A stretch of DNA of 56,685 nt from Chlorobiaceae bacterium (GCA_012972825.1 JABDHL010000036.1:1-56685), one strand, 5' to 3'; shown: positions 45,083-53,782, counted from the stretch's first letter. Notes: a model not told the origin generated them from the letters alone. Numbers and translations are program-made.

Positions 45083-45507
45083 ATGTTTCTCATTTAATTG
45101 TTAAGGCAGAAGGCTGTAAAATAATCAGTTACTGCGACCCGGTTACCACAAAACAACGAGGTTCACCAATCAGCTAATCAGATGCACACCTATAAGTATA
45201 GTAATAATTACGTAATATACACATAATATCTTCCACGGCAACTTATGTTTACCATTCACGAAGAATGAAAGAGTGAGATTTGAATTACATGACTTGCATA
45301 ACATCGGTGGACAAAGAGTTGATGTTAAGATGAAAAAAATGTTTAAAAACAAGGTAACTTCACGAAAAATATTGAACTATCGTTTTACTGAAATGTTAAG
45401 ATTATGAAAAAGAAGACTAAATTATACCATGAATAAGGTATGGGTCACAATTGTATGATGTTTATAAGGAGTGCTCCTCTGTTTTAATATGAGAGGTTGA
45501 GTTTTTT
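45083..45507. other. AT-rich intergenic region between divergent genes
   Basis: Contains the promoters of the yhaO operon (left) and the IHF-like gene (right). A minus-strand reading frame at 45170-45352 would encode a 60-residue peptide with a CxxC pair (LCKSCNSN) and one membrane segment; it has no clear ribosome-binding site and I do not call it a gene. Confidence 0.45.
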
Positions 45508-45852
45508 ATGGATTCATTGATAACAGCAAAACTCTACATTGCCATGGGAACAACAACAACAACTAAAGCCGACCTGGTTAACGCAATCGCTCAAAAAACA
45601 GGTCTCACGAAGTATGAAACAGAATCTGTTGTTGATGCTTTTTTTGAAAGTGTCATTGATTCGCTGAAAACAGGAAAACGCATTGAAATCAGAGGATTTG
45701 GCTCATTCAATATCCGCCACAAGAATCTTCGTGATGCACGAAACCCGAGATCCGGTGAAAAAGTGACCGTTGAGCCAAAAGATGTTCCTGTCTTTAAGAT
45801 TTCCAAAGAGTTCAAGCACGCAGTAAGCGAAAGCCTTAAAAGCAATACTTAA
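45508..45852 (+). CDS. HU/IHF family DNA-binding protein (IHF-like)
   Basis: A nucleoid protein of the HU/IHF fold. The core is TKADLVNAIAQKTGLTKYETESVVDAFFESVIDSLKTGKRIEIRGFGSFNIRHKNLRDARNPRSGEKVTVEPKDVPVFKISKEFKHAV (from about residue 19); the arm tip RNPRSGE carries the proline that intercalates in DNA. The IEIRGFGSF segment is IHF-beta-like. The ATG at 45544 (MGTTTTTK) may be the true start, removing 12 residues (102 left). Bends DNA for transcription and recombination. A second, shorter HU gene is at 54295. Confidence 0.92.
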   Translation: MDSLITAKLYIAMGTTTTTKADLVNAIAQKTGLTKYETESVVDAFFESVIDSLKTGKRIEIRGFGSFNIRHKNLRDARNPRSGEKVTVEPKDVPVFKISKEFKHAVSESLKSNT

Positions 45853-46020
45853 CCCTCCCCGCTTCGATATTGATAAAAACGTGTGGCGGAATTTTATCAA
45901 AATTTAATTTTTTATTAATAATCCTTTAGGGTTTGGTTGATTACTATTTCCTCTTTTGATATATTTTTGTCCGATATGGAGAGTAACTGTATGTTAATCA
46001 TCAAATTCAAGGAGACTGAC

Positions 46021-46632
46021 ATGGTGAAGAGTACCCCCTGGTTCATCAAAACCGTTTTGTTTTTATCAAGCTTCGGATGCATCGCATCTAATGCATATTG
46101 CAATGGAACAATCGCCGGTACCATTGAAACTGACTTGGCGAAATACAAAGGAGATACAGTCGTTTATCTGGAAGGCGTCAATGAGCAGGTTACACCACAG
46201 CATAAATCCATTGATCAACTTAATCTGACTTTTGTTCCTAAAGTAATAACGATACCTGTCGGTTCTACAGTTGATTTTACGAACAACGACAAAATCTATC
46301 ATAATATCACTTCGACAAGTGAGAGCAATAAATTCAGCCTTGACACCTATGATCCGGGTGTCACAAGGCCTGTCACCTTCAATAAGCCGGGTGTGGTTCA
46401 CTTCCTCTGCAAAGTCCACCCTGAGATGTCCGGCTGGGTTGTCGTTACTGAAAATCAATATGCCGCAGTGACTGAACATGACGGCAAGTTCACTATCCCC
46501 AACGTTCCTGTCGGTACCTACCAGATCGAGACCTGGAACGAAAAACTTAAACTCAAAGGCAAGACAACAGTAACCGTAGCTGAAGGAAAAACTGTCCCGG
46601 TAGTTATCAGGCTGTCTGACGCCACCTCCTGA
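46021..46632 (+). CDS. Exported cupredoxin (plastocyanin-like) with a C-terminal carboxypeptidase-regulatory-like domain
   Basis: The start at 46021 (MVKSTPWF) follows AAGGAG and gives a signal peptide; an upstream frame would add 28 residues. Of 203 residues, the first domain is a cupredoxin with copper ligands H94 (KIYHN), C130, H133 and M136 (FLCKVHPEMSGW). The second (TEHDGKFTIPNVPVGTYQIETWNEKLKLKG) is a small beta-sandwich of the regulatory-like type. This architecture is known from methylamine utilisation-like plastocyanins. Predicted periplasmic electron carrier or copper protein. It is the only gene between the IHF-like gene and a decayed region. Confidence 0.87.
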   Translation: MVKSTPWFIKTVLFLSSFGCIASNAYCNGTIAGTIETDLAKYKGDTVVYLEGVNEQVTPQHKSIDQLNLTFVPKVITIPVGSTVDFTNNDKIYHNITSTSESNKFSLDTYDPGVTRPVTFNKPGVVHFLCKVHPEMSGWVVVTENQYAAVTEHDGKFTIPNVPVGTYQIETWNEKLKLKGKTTVTVAEGKTVPVVIRLSDATS

Positions 46633-47169
46633 CCCCTCACCACCCACTCAAGTACCCCTGACTGAATAAAATTTCATGTCGGGGGACTTATTTAAACGCA
46701 AGGCAAAACAATACCCGGCTCTCTATCTTCTTATTATACAGAAGTAGCTGTTCGTGGAATGCGTCCACATCCTTTGCATGGCTGGAGGCGTTGCGGCCTA
46801 TGCTCGATTGCCCGAGTTCCTTGTTCCCTTGGGTTATATCATCAAACGTTATTGGATTTTTTCTTTCCTTCTCCTGAAAATACACAGCTATATTATATAC
46901 GATATTTTACAAATAAGTAACATATCTCGGTTATATTCAGAAAATACAGAGGATTTATCGTTTATTTATATATATTCTTATATAAATAAATTGTTAAAGC
47001 GCGTAACGGAAATGTATTCCGTAATAAAACAAGCAAGGGCACTAAACAGACATATATTCAACTCATGCAGCCCAGTACCTTTGAAGCCGTCACAGACAAC
47101 ATTATTGTCGCATGAAAATGCTGAGCTGCGAACATCTGATTCAGTGGCTGCGATTAACAGTAAAAGGAG
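46633..47169. other. 537-bp region without a supported gene
   Basis: Very AT-rich in its middle part (46880-47000). Reading frames here (for example a 145-codon one at 46754) have no ribosome-binding site and a non-protein-like composition. An AAGGAG occurs at the right edge, directly before the decayed gene. Confidence 0.5.
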
Positions 47170-47547
47170 ATGCGGAAAATTTTTTATCTGAGAACTCAAG
47201 GCTTTTCAGTATCCATCGGGAGTCCTTACGATATAGTTTACTATGGATAGCGGTACTACATCTACCATAACGGGCGCTGGTACCGTTCTTATTATTACCG
47301 CGGACCGTGGGTTCTTATCCTCGATTCCGGGCTTCCTTATCAGATACGAAGGCATCGTTGGGACGACATAAGAAGGTACCGTGATCTTGAGTACCGCAGA
47401 CCGGATAGTCGGACTAACCAGTATCAGCGCAATGACGACAACATGAGGAGAGATATTGATCAGCGGAGCGATGCCAACAACAGAAAGGTGCAGGCTCAAC
47501 AGAACATAGCACTTCAGCAGCGCAGTGATGAAAACCATAACCGATAA
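47170..47547 (+). pseudogene. Decayed Tyr/Trp/Arg-rich exported-protein gene with an in-frame TAG
   Basis: From the ATG at 47170 the frame runs 26 codons to a TAG at 47248-47250 and then continues open to a TAA at 47545-47547. After the stop the translation is protein-like: RYYIYHNGRWYRSYYYRGPW, then LPYQIRRHRWDDIRRYRDLEYRR and a Gln/Asn/Asp-rich tail. The WYRS-YRGPW and IRRYRD-EYRR patterns recur in small exported proteins of Proteobacteria and Chlorobi, usually with a signal peptide, which is missing here. Before the stop the sequence (SVSIGSPYDIVYYG) fits the same family. This looks like a remnant that lost its N-terminus and gained a stop. The ECF-like sigma gene follows after 26 bp. Confidence 0.6.
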
Positions 47548-47573
47548 CACTGAATCATAGACAAGGAGATTGT

Positions 47574-48032
47574 ATGATCAAGGCAAAAAGAACACCGCTG
47601 GATTTAATGGATGACATATACAGCCTTGCCTATTGGCTGACCGGTTCTGAGACAAAAGCGACTGAACTGGTAAACAGCACCTATCTGAATGTTGACAATG
47701 AAAGTTCGGAAACCGAGGTATTTACAACATTCAGAGCCTGTTATCTGGAAAGTATTGATCAGGATGATGCAGGCAGTCTGCCCGAAACACCTTGCTTTTC
47801 AAAGGAAATACTTGCAGCATCACTCCTCGAACAGGACGCAGATATACGCTTATCAGTCTTGCTATCCGCGATTTCAGGACTCAAACACCGTGCAATATCC
47901 AGAATTATAGGAAAGCCACTTAATACAATAAGAGTATGGTTATCTGAGGGACGAAAATCATTGGTACATGGGATCAGGTTTGAGTGTCTCTTTTTAAATA
48001 TGAGTGCTTACAGAATAAGAGGGGAATCATGA
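47574..48032 (+). CDS. ECF-like sigma factor, divergent
   Basis: A 152-residue protein with a good ribosome-binding site (AAGGAG). The N-terminal part IYSLAYWLTGSETKATELVNSTYLNVD resembles sigma region 2 (A-x-x-L-T-G-x4-A-x-x-L-V-x-x-T-Y), and the C-terminal part LLSAISGLKHRAISRIIGKPLNTIRVWLSEGRKSLV resembles region 4 with its helix-turn-helix. The central part is short and the region 4 sequence has lost some common residues, so it may be a degenerate regulator. No anti-sigma gene is adjacent. The stop overlaps the start of the glycosyltransferase gene (ATGA), indicating translational coupling. Confidence 0.7.
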   Translation: MIKAKRTPLDLMDDIYSLAYWLTGSETKATELVNSTYLNVDNESSETEVFTTFRACYLESIDQDDAGSLPETPCFSKEILAASLLEQDADIRLSVLLSAISGLKHRAISRIIGKPLNTIRVWLSEGRKSLVHGIRFECLFLNMSAYRIRGES

Positions 48033-49114
48033 AAAAACTACGCATTGCCCAGATTGCACCTTTAGTGGAAAGGGTGCCCCCAAAAAAATACGGAGGAACA
48101 GAGCGGGTGGTCTACCATTTAACTGAAGGACTGGTTGATAAAGGGCATGATGTCACCCTGTTTGCTTCGGGAGATTCTTTGACAACTGCCCGGCTGGTTG
48201 CTCCGATAAGAGAGAGCCTTCGCCTTGGCAGAAAATCCCATACGCCAATGATGGTGAACATGATGATGTTAAGCAGGGTTTATGAAAAAATGGCCCATGA
48301 ATTTGACATCATTCATTCCCATCTCGAATACCAGACATTGCCCTATGCCTATAAGGCACAGGTGCCTACGGTTCTAACCATGCATGGCAGACTTGATCTT
48401 GGTGACAGTGCTGCAATGCTGAGATCTTACCCCGATATGGCATATGTCTCCATCAGTGATTCACAGAGACGTCCTGTCGAGGAGATCAACTGGGTCAAAA
48501 CGATTTATCACGGTTATCCCGAATCCTGCTTTGAATTTAACGATACGCCCGGTGATTATTTTCTCTATCTGGGGCGTTTTTCAGAAGAGAAAAAACCTGA
48601 AGATGCAATCATGCTGGCCAGGGCATGCAACATACCTTTAAAAATTGCGGCGAAAATTGATCCAACCGATAAAGGCTATTTTGAGAAGAAAATAAGGCCA
48701 CTGCTTGATCATCCGCTGATCGATTATATCGGTGAGGTTGATGACACCCGCAAGGTGGAGTTGCTGAAAAATGCAAAAGCATTGCTGAATACGATAGACT
48801 GGCCGGAACCTTTCGGGCTGGTGATGATTGAGGCGCTTGCCTGCGGAACGCCGGTGATCGTGAGAGGATGCGGTTCAGCCCCCGAAGTGATTACCCATGG
48901 CAAGACAGGGTTTATCTGTAACACTCGTCTTGATTTTATCGAGGCTATTCGAAATGTGGATCTGTTATCGAGAAAAACCTGTCGCAAGGAGTTTGAAAAG
49001 CGTTTTTCAAGAGAGTGTATGGTCGATAATTATGAACAGCTTTATTACAATCTGCTGCCCTCGCATCTGTTCAATAATTACACCGTATCCCGCCGTTACA
49101 TGAGTACGGTGTGA
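48029..49114 (+). CDS. Glycosyltransferase family 4
   Basis: A 361-residue GT-B type glycosyltransferase. The start at 48029 (MKKLRIAQIAPLVERVPP) overlaps the sigma-like gene as ATGA and has AGGGG just upstream; an earlier frame would add 15 residues from inside that gene. Family features are KKYGGTERVVYHLTEGLVDKGHDVTLFA, then DIIHSHLEYQTLPYA, the nucleotide-sugar region FLYLGRFSEEKKPEDAI and the E-x7-E type motif EPFGLVMIEALACGTPVI. Donor and acceptor are unknown; single-gene GT4 of this sort often act in stress-related or envelope sugars. Coupling to an ECF-like factor suggests regulated expression. Confidence 0.9.
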   Translation: MKKLRIAQIAPLVERVPPKKYGGTERVVYHLTEGLVDKGHDVTLFASGDSLTTARLVAPIRESLRLGRKSHTPMMVNMMMLSRVYEKMAHEFDIIHSHLEYQTLPYAYKAQVPTVLTMHGRLDLGDSAAMLRSYPDMAYVSISDSQRRPVEEINWVKTIYHGYPESCFEFNDTPGDYFLYLGRFSEEKKPEDAIMLARACNIPLKIAAKIDPTDKGYFEKKIRPLLDHPLIDYIGEVDDTRKVELLKNAKALLNTIDWPEPFGLVMIEALACGTPVIVRGCGSAPEVITHGKTGFICNTRLDFIEAIRNVDLLSRKTCRKEFEKRFSRECMVDNYEQLYYNLLPSHLFNNYTVSRRYMSTV

Positions 49115-49229
49115 CATGACTTTCCGCTGATTCGACGGCAGGTAAGAAACGATGATTAACTAATGAAAGCTTGATGAGCAATGATCGAAATCAGCGGATA
49201 TTTTTTACATCATTTTAAATCAGAGCACC

Positions 49230-49781
49230 ATGAGTACATACCAAATTGCTGTCATCGTTGGCAGTCTGCGCAGGGAATCGTTAAACCGCATGCTGGCCAA
49301 TGCCATTGAAAAGCTGGAACATTCAGAATTATCATTTAAGCAGTTGCAAATCGGTGAGTTACCGCTTTATAACCAGGATGATGATGATAACCAGGCTGAA
49401 CCAGTCAAACAGTTGAAACTCGAAATCATGTCTGCCCATGGCATTCTGTTTGTAACTCCTGAATACAACCGCTCTATCCCAGGTGTGCTAAAGAACGCCA
49501 TCGACCATGCATCGCGTCCCCATGGCCAAAACTCGTGGGCAGGTAAACCAGCCGGCATTGTGGGCGTTTCGAGCGGAGTCAACGGTACAGCATTGGCACA
49601 ACAGCATTTGCGCAACATTCTCGCATGCCTTGACGTACCAACACTTGGCCAACCTGAAATGTTTATTCAGTTCAAGGATGGGTTGTTTGATGACTGTGAC
49701 AACTTCGGTGAAAACAGCAAATCATTCCTCCAGAATTGGATGAACAAGTATGTCTCGTGGGTGAAAAAGTTTGCGGTATAA
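49230..49781 (+). CDS. NADPH-dependent FMN reductase (ChrR/YieF-like)
   Basis: A 183-residue flavodoxin-fold quinone reductase. The FMN phosphate loop is GSLRRESLNRMLANAI (11-26) and the second flavin-binding motif is VTPEYNRSIPGVLKNAIDHASRP (about residues 75-97). It reduces quinones, chromate or azo dyes with NAD(P)H, preventing redox cycling. Stands alone; a terminator is at 49917-49952. Confidence 0.93.
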   Translation: MSTYQIAVIVGSLRRESLNRMLANAIEKLEHSELSFKQLQIGELPLYNQDDDDNQAEPVKQLKLEIMSAHGILFVTPEYNRSIPGVLKNAIDHASRPHGQNSWAGKPAGIVGVSSGVNGTALAQQHLRNILACLDVPTLGQPEMFIQFKDGLFDDCDNFGENSKSFLQNWMNKYVSWVKKFAV

Positions 49782-49916
49782 CAATATCCGGAGTCAAGAC
49801 ATCACCACCATCACTACCGCAATTGGCATAGAAGATACCGGCACTCAGGGTTGACAACCTCAGCCATGAAACAGGTATAGATCCTGTTCATTAATTGTTT
49901 GGTACCTGCCAATATC

Positions 49917-49952
49917 AGAGGGAGTTGTCAATAATGTCAACTCCCTCTTTTC
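49917..49952 (+). terminator. Rho-independent terminator
   Basis: AGAGGGAGTTG at 49917-49927 pairs with CAACTCCCTCT at 49938-49948, 10-base loop, T-rich tail. It ends 136-171 bp after the FMN reductase stop. The following 194 bp before the Nramp gene show no further structure, only a 7-codon ATG frame at 50140 overlapping the gene start. Confidence 0.85.
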
Positions 49953-50146
49953 TCCCTGCCGCGGTCTGTAAATAACTCAACCACAGATAAGAACTCCATG
50001 CATTCGGAACTTTATATGTGAATATCCCGTCTAACTATCTATACATCAACAATGTATGCTCCACAACCAATTCTTTTACGTAATTTAGTACAGATGCACT
50101 GCAGATAACCCATTGTTTTACAGGCAAGCAGACGAAAATATGCGCC

Positions 50147-51388
50147 ATGGTGCAGCAAGCTAAATCCTTTTCACTTAAAACGCTCTTCAGTTTTCTCGGT
50201 CCAGGGTTTCTTGTTACTGTCGGGTTTATTGATCCCGGCAACTGGGCAACGAATATAGAAGGAGGTTCCCGGTTCGGCTTCGAACTGCTCTGGGTTGTCA
50301 CACTCGGTACAGTTATGCTTCTCCTCATCCAGCACATGGCCGCAAAGCTTGGTATCGCCACAGGAAAATCATTGGCAGTAAATATTTGCGAATACTTTCC
50401 GAAGCAGGTAGCAGCATTTCTTGGATTCAGTGTTGTCCTTGCCTGCATCGCAACCGATGTCGCTGAGCTTTTGGGTGGCGGTATAGGATTTACCCTGCTT
50501 TTTGGTTTTCCGCTCTGGCTCGGTGTTCTTCTGACGTTTGTTCTTGAGGTATTCCTGATAGTCAGCCAACGCTACCATCGAATTGAAAAGATAATTGTCG
50601 GATTTCTTGGAATTATTACCCTGTGCTACATTGTTGAGCTTCTGATCGTCCATCCCGACTGGAGTCTTATAGCTCCAAGCCTTGTTGTTCCCACTGTAGG
50701 AAGAAAAAGTATATATATAGCGCTCGCTATTCTTGGCGCATTGGTGATGCCTCATAACATCTTTCTGCATTCAAATATTATTCACAGTCGTGAGTCGGGG
50801 ATTTCGGAAGAAGAAAAGAGGGATCAGCTTCGATATGAAAAAATAGATACACTTTTTGCCATGATTCTTGGATGGATTGTTAACTCAGCCATGATCATAG
50901 TTGCGGCATCGGTATTTTTTCGCAATCATATTCCGGTAACCACCATTGAACAGGCATCAGTAACCCTGAAACCTCTTGCCGGTCAGTTTGCCGGTCTGCT
51001 TTTTGCCGTTGCCCTTGTTTTTTCCGGAATCAGCTCCTCCATAACGGTTTCAATGGCGGAAGCCAATATTATAACCGGTTTTCTCGGTAAACCCGAGGAT
51101 CCCAGAACTTTACTTTACAGGCTGGCGGTTTTTGTTACCGCAATTCCAGCACTCCTGATCATTCTGGTAAGCGTCGACACCTTTCGTGTTCTTATTTTAA
51201 GCCAGGTTGTGCTGAGCATCCAGCTTCCCTTTACCCTTATACCCCTTCTTATCCTTTGTCGTAATGCTCAGGTTATGGGCAGTTTCAGGAGTCGCAACAT
51301 CGAGTTTTTGGCCGCATCAATAATTTCTGCCCTTGTTATCGGCCTCAATATTTATTTTTTTTATACGACAATGACCGGAGGAAACTGA
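50147..51388 (+). CDS. Nramp family divalent metal transporter
   Basis: A 413-residue proton-coupled Mn2+/Fe2+ importer. The metal-binding motifs of helices 1 and 6 are both present: D29-P-G-N32 and A-x-x-M201-P202-H203 (ALVMPHNIFLHS). Eleven helices are predicted. Directly followed, 1 bp away, by a universal stress protein gene, so the two are co-transcribed. No MntR or Fur-box was recognised in the 365 bp upstream. Confidence 0.93.
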   Translation: MVQQAKSFSLKTLFSFLGPGFLVTVGFIDPGNWATNIEGGSRFGFELLWVVTLGTVMLLLIQHMAAKLGIATGKSLAVNICEYFPKQVAAFLGFSVVLACIATDVAELLGGGIGFTLLFGFPLWLGVLLTFVLEVFLIVSQRYHRIEKIIVGFLGIITLCYIVELLIVHPDWSLIAPSLVVPTVGRKSIYIALAILGALVMPHNIFLHSNIIHSRESGISEEEKRDQLRYEKIDTLFAMILGWIVNSAMIIVAASVFFRNHIPVTTIEQASVTLKPLAGQFAGLLFAVALVFSGISSSITVSMAEANIITGFLGKPEDPRTLLYRLAVFVTAIPALLIILVSVDTFRVLILSQVVLSIQLPFTLIPLLILCRNAQVMGSFRSRNIEFLAASIISALVIGLNIYFFYTTMTGGN

Positions 51389-51389
51389 T

Positions 51390-51800
51390 ATGCTCGAATA
51401 CAGAGAAATTCTCGTTGCTATCGACTGCTCAGAGGTCGATGAAATCATTCTCAACCACGTATCAGTCCTTGCACGCAAGCTTGATGCCACACTGCATCTG
51501 CTCCATGTCGTTCACTCCCACACCCTTGATCAGGAGCGTTACCTTCGCCAACGCTCTCAAACCATTCTGGAGGGTCACCGCAACAAGCTTCAGGCAGAGG
51601 GCATTGCGGCCAATATTCTGATCAGAAGCGGAGAACCCGAGACAGAAATTCTCAATGAAATTGAAGAACGTTCCTATGATCTTATCGCAATGGCAACTCA
51701 TGGCCACCGTTTACCAGGAAGAATCATGTTCGGCAGCGTTTCACGGACACTTCGCGAAAAAATACCTATCCCCCTGCTTCTTGTCAAACCTGAACATTGA
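51390..51800 (+). CDS. Universal stress protein, UspA family
   Basis: A 136-residue UspA-fold protein: EYREILVAIDCSEVDEIILNHVSVLARKLDATLHLLHVV at the N-terminus and DLIAMATHGH ... GRIMFGSVSRTLREKIPIPLLLVKP at the C-terminus. The glycine motif of ATP-binding members (G-x2-G-x9-G-S) is altered in its first part, so ATP binding is uncertain. Starts 1 bp after the Nramp stop; a regulatory role on metal uptake is possible. Confidence 0.92.
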   Translation: MLEYREILVAIDCSEVDEIILNHVSVLARKLDATLHLLHVVHSHTLDQERYLRQRSQTILEGHRNKLQAEGIAANILIRSGEPETEILNEIEERSYDLIAMATHGHRLPGRIMFGSVSRTLREKIPIPLLLVKPEH

Positions 51801-51908
51801 ACATTCACCATTATCCAAAGCAGAATTTCAGAGTGATTATCAATGAATATGACAATTGCCTGATGCAACGATAATAATCATCTTCCCTCTGGTGCCGGAG
51901 AGAATGGT

Positions 51909-52214
51909 TTACACTGGAACTCTGTATTGCTCAATGCTTTCACCGTTTTTCTCAACATCCTTTACCCAACCCGGTTTCGGGCCTCTTCCAACCCAATATT
52001 CGTGTTCGTTCTTCCGATATTTTATAACAGCAGGGCTTTTTGATAAAGCAGGTTTTGTCTTCTGCTGGATTTCTTCTACACTGATATTGTAGTTTTCGAG
52101 TTTTGCCTTTATCTCTTTGATTACGGCTATTCTCTCGTTTTTGATAATATCATCAGCTGCTTTTTGAAGTTCAGCAATTTGTGATTTAATTTCTGAAAGT
52201 TTTGTTGATGACAT
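51909..52214 (-). CDS. H-NS family nucleoid protein
   Basis: A 101-residue protein with the layout of H-NS: an N-terminal coiled-coil region for oligomerisation (SSTKLSEIKSQIAELQKAADDIIKNERIAVIKEIKAKLENYNIS), a linker rich in Lys and Pro, and the C-terminal DNA-binding domain KYRKNEHEYWVGRGPKPGWVKD (about residues 65-86). The loop GRGPKPGW at 76-83 corresponds to the minor-groove-binding core motif (Q/R-G-R). H-NS silences AT-rich, often foreign, genes. It stands alone, convergent with the usp gene across 108 bp. Confidence 0.88.
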   Translation of the reverse strand: MSSTKLSEIKSQIAELQKAADDIIKNERIAVIKEIKAKLENYNISVEEIQQKTKPALSKSPAVIKYRKNEHEYWVGRGPKPGWVKDVEKNGESIEQYRVPV

Positions 52215-52700
52215 AATTGATCGATTTTTTTATTGAATAAAGCGTTCAGCCTTTCAGGCATCACATTAAATTTAATAAAAAAATCAGATTTATACTTATC
52301 AATTCATAAGTGTGCAAAGCAGACTTGTTTTAGACTTCAATTGAACTGATCTTACTCATAGTGCCAAGAATAATGGATCAGTCCATTAATTTGAAATGCC
52401 TGATTGAAATGTTCATTTAACAAGTAAATGGTTGAAGAACACAGTAAATATTTTTTATCGCTTTATTATGCATCAGATAAAAAACGCTTTGCAGTTCCTG
52501 CGATCTCTGCTCTAATCAGGCATGACAGGTCGAGGAGAGCATTATTAGCTGTGTCTATGAAAAAAAACTTCCTTTTCCCGGGTTCATGAAAACCCGTATA
52601 TTGTCTGTATTTTTGCACTTATTCCGTTGAATAACACATAAGGGTTTTTCACCGAGCTTTTTGTCTTTTTATAATGTATTGAACGAATTTCCCGTTTTAT
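52215..52700. other. 486-bp intergenic region between divergent genes
   Basis: AT-rich; no supported gene. CGGGTT-CATGAA-AACCCG near 52580-52600 is a 6-bp hairpin. I looked for a TPP riboswitch before thiM and did not find its conserved sequences. The region must contain the promoters of the H-NS-like gene and thiM. Confidence 0.5.
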
Positions 52701-53510
52701 ATGAGTATTGAAACCCAAAAACATATCACCGGCAGCCGAACATGGCCTCACCCCGAGGTTGTTGAAGATCTTGCCCAATTGCGTCAGAGCGCTCCCCTGA
52801 CCCATTGTATTACCAACAGTGTTGTTACGAATTTTACGGCCAATGTGCTTCTTGCTGCCGGAGCCTCACCAGCAATGGTTGTAACCATTGAGGAGGTTGC
52901 CGAGTTTGTCCGCATTGCACAGGCACTTTTAATCAATGTCGGCACGATAACAACCACAGATGCGGAGGTCATGCTTAAAGCCGCAGCAACTGCTCAACAG
53001 ACAAACACACCCTGGGTTCTTGACCCTGTTGCCGTCGGAGCCCTAAGGTTCCGAACGGATATCGTTGATCAACTCCTCCGCTCTAAGCCAACGGTCATAC
53101 GAGGCAATGCTTCTGAAATTCTTGCTCTTTGTGGATTTGCAGGCAAAGCAAAGGGGGTAGACTCCACGGCACCATCTCTTGCAGCACTGCCGGCAGCCTT
53201 TCAACTGGCTGAGCAGACAGGCGCTGTCGTTGCTCTCAGCGGTGAGGTCGATTACATTACTGACGGCAAAGAAATCATCACTATCCCTGGCGGTCATGAG
53301 ATTATGACTAAAATCACAGGCACAGGCTGTTCGCTTGGTGCCTTGATTGCAGCTTTTTTACCAGTAACCAGAACAGCAGTCAGAGCAGCTTCGGCTGCTT
53401 CGGTGATCTTCGCTGCGGCAGGAGAACGTGCTTTCAGGGAAGCTCGCGGTACTGGCAGCTTTTGTGTGGGATTTTTGGATCAGCTTTCAACGATAGGCAT
53501 CAGAGAGTAG
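52701..53510 (+). CDS. thiM: Hydroxyethylthiazole kinase
   Basis: A 269-residue kinase that salvages 4-methyl-5-(2-hydroxyethyl)thiazole for thiamine synthesis. The pattern LTHCITNSVVTNFTANVLLAAGASPAMV (33-60), PWVLDPVAVGALRFRT and the catalytic motif with C210 in TKITGTGCSLGA match ThiM. Family length. The N-terminal 20 residues are longer than usual. No thiD or thiE in the window, and no TPP riboswitch was seen upstream. Confidence 0.95.
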   Translation: MSIETQKHITGSRTWPHPEVVEDLAQLRQSAPLTHCITNSVVTNFTANVLLAAGASPAMVVTIEEVAEFVRIAQALLINVGTITTTDAEVMLKAAATAQQTNTPWVLDPVAVGALRFRTDIVDQLLRSKPTVIRGNASEILALCGFAGKAKGVDSTAPSLAALPAAFQLAEQTGAVVALSGEVDYITDGKEIITIPGGHEIMTKITGTGCSLGALIAAFLPVTRTAVRAASAASVIFAAAGERAFREARGTGSFCVGFLDQLSTIGIRE

Positions 53511-53641
53511 ATGGACTCCATAAAACATAAAAATGCCATGCTCGTTAAAATACCGGAAGCTGTAATAACGCAAAAGGAAGCTTGAACATAATGTCAGCGC
53601 CCTTTTGCGTTAACATACATTACGATGCTTTCAAGATCATC

Positions 53642-53782
53642 TTACCTGCGATGCCCATGATGATGGTGACGCACATAATGATGATGATGCCTGCGAGATG
53701 CCTGAGCATCAACATTGAGTGTACTGATAAGAACTGCCACAATTCCAACAATCCCTGCAAGCTGCAAAAATGATTTTTTCAC
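53642..53782 (-). CDS. Histidine-rich small exported peptide (46 residues)
   Basis: GTG start at 53782 with AGGAG 7 bases upstream. The product has a signal peptide (KKSFLQLAGIVGIVAVLISTLNVDAQA) and a mature part of about 18 residues consisting of ASRRHHHHYVRHHHHGHRR, nine histidines with arginines between. Such a peptide would bind Zn, Ni or Cu tightly in the periplasm or outside. A longer in-frame reading to 53842 has no ribosome-binding site. The gene stands alone between thiM and HU. Confidence 0.7.
   Translation of the reverse strand: MKKSFLQLAGIVGIVAVLISTLNVDAQASRRHHHHYVRHHHHGHRR

Noticed and set aside
45170-45352. 60-codon minus-strand frame with CxxC and a membrane segment
   Set aside because: No ribosome-binding site and only half of a zinc ribbon; cannot be supported without conservation data.
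46754-47191. A 145-codon plus-strand reading frame
   Set aside because: No ribosome-binding site, very AT-rich middle part coding for Ile/Tyr runs, no family resemblance; its end runs over the decayed gene in another frame.
34938-47250. Two amber codons inside otherwise good reading frames, hinting at TAG recoding
   Set aside because: TAG ends several intact genes in this window (6831-6833, 19105-19107 and thiM at 53508-53510), and no pyrrolysine or suppressor tRNA gene was seen. Ordinary nonsense mutations or sequence errors are simpler.
49128-49200. CCGCTGATT ... AATCAGCGG pairing before a T-run after the glycosyltransferase gene
   Set aside because: The loop is about 50 bases; not a convincing terminator.
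50140-50163. Seven-codon upstream frame overlapping the Nramp start as a possible regulatory peptide
   Set aside because: No ribosome-binding site and no recognisable regulatory sequence; likely chance.
52215-52700. TPP riboswitch upstream of thiM
   Set aside because: The conserved CUGAGA and ACCUGAU-type segments were not found in the upstream region.
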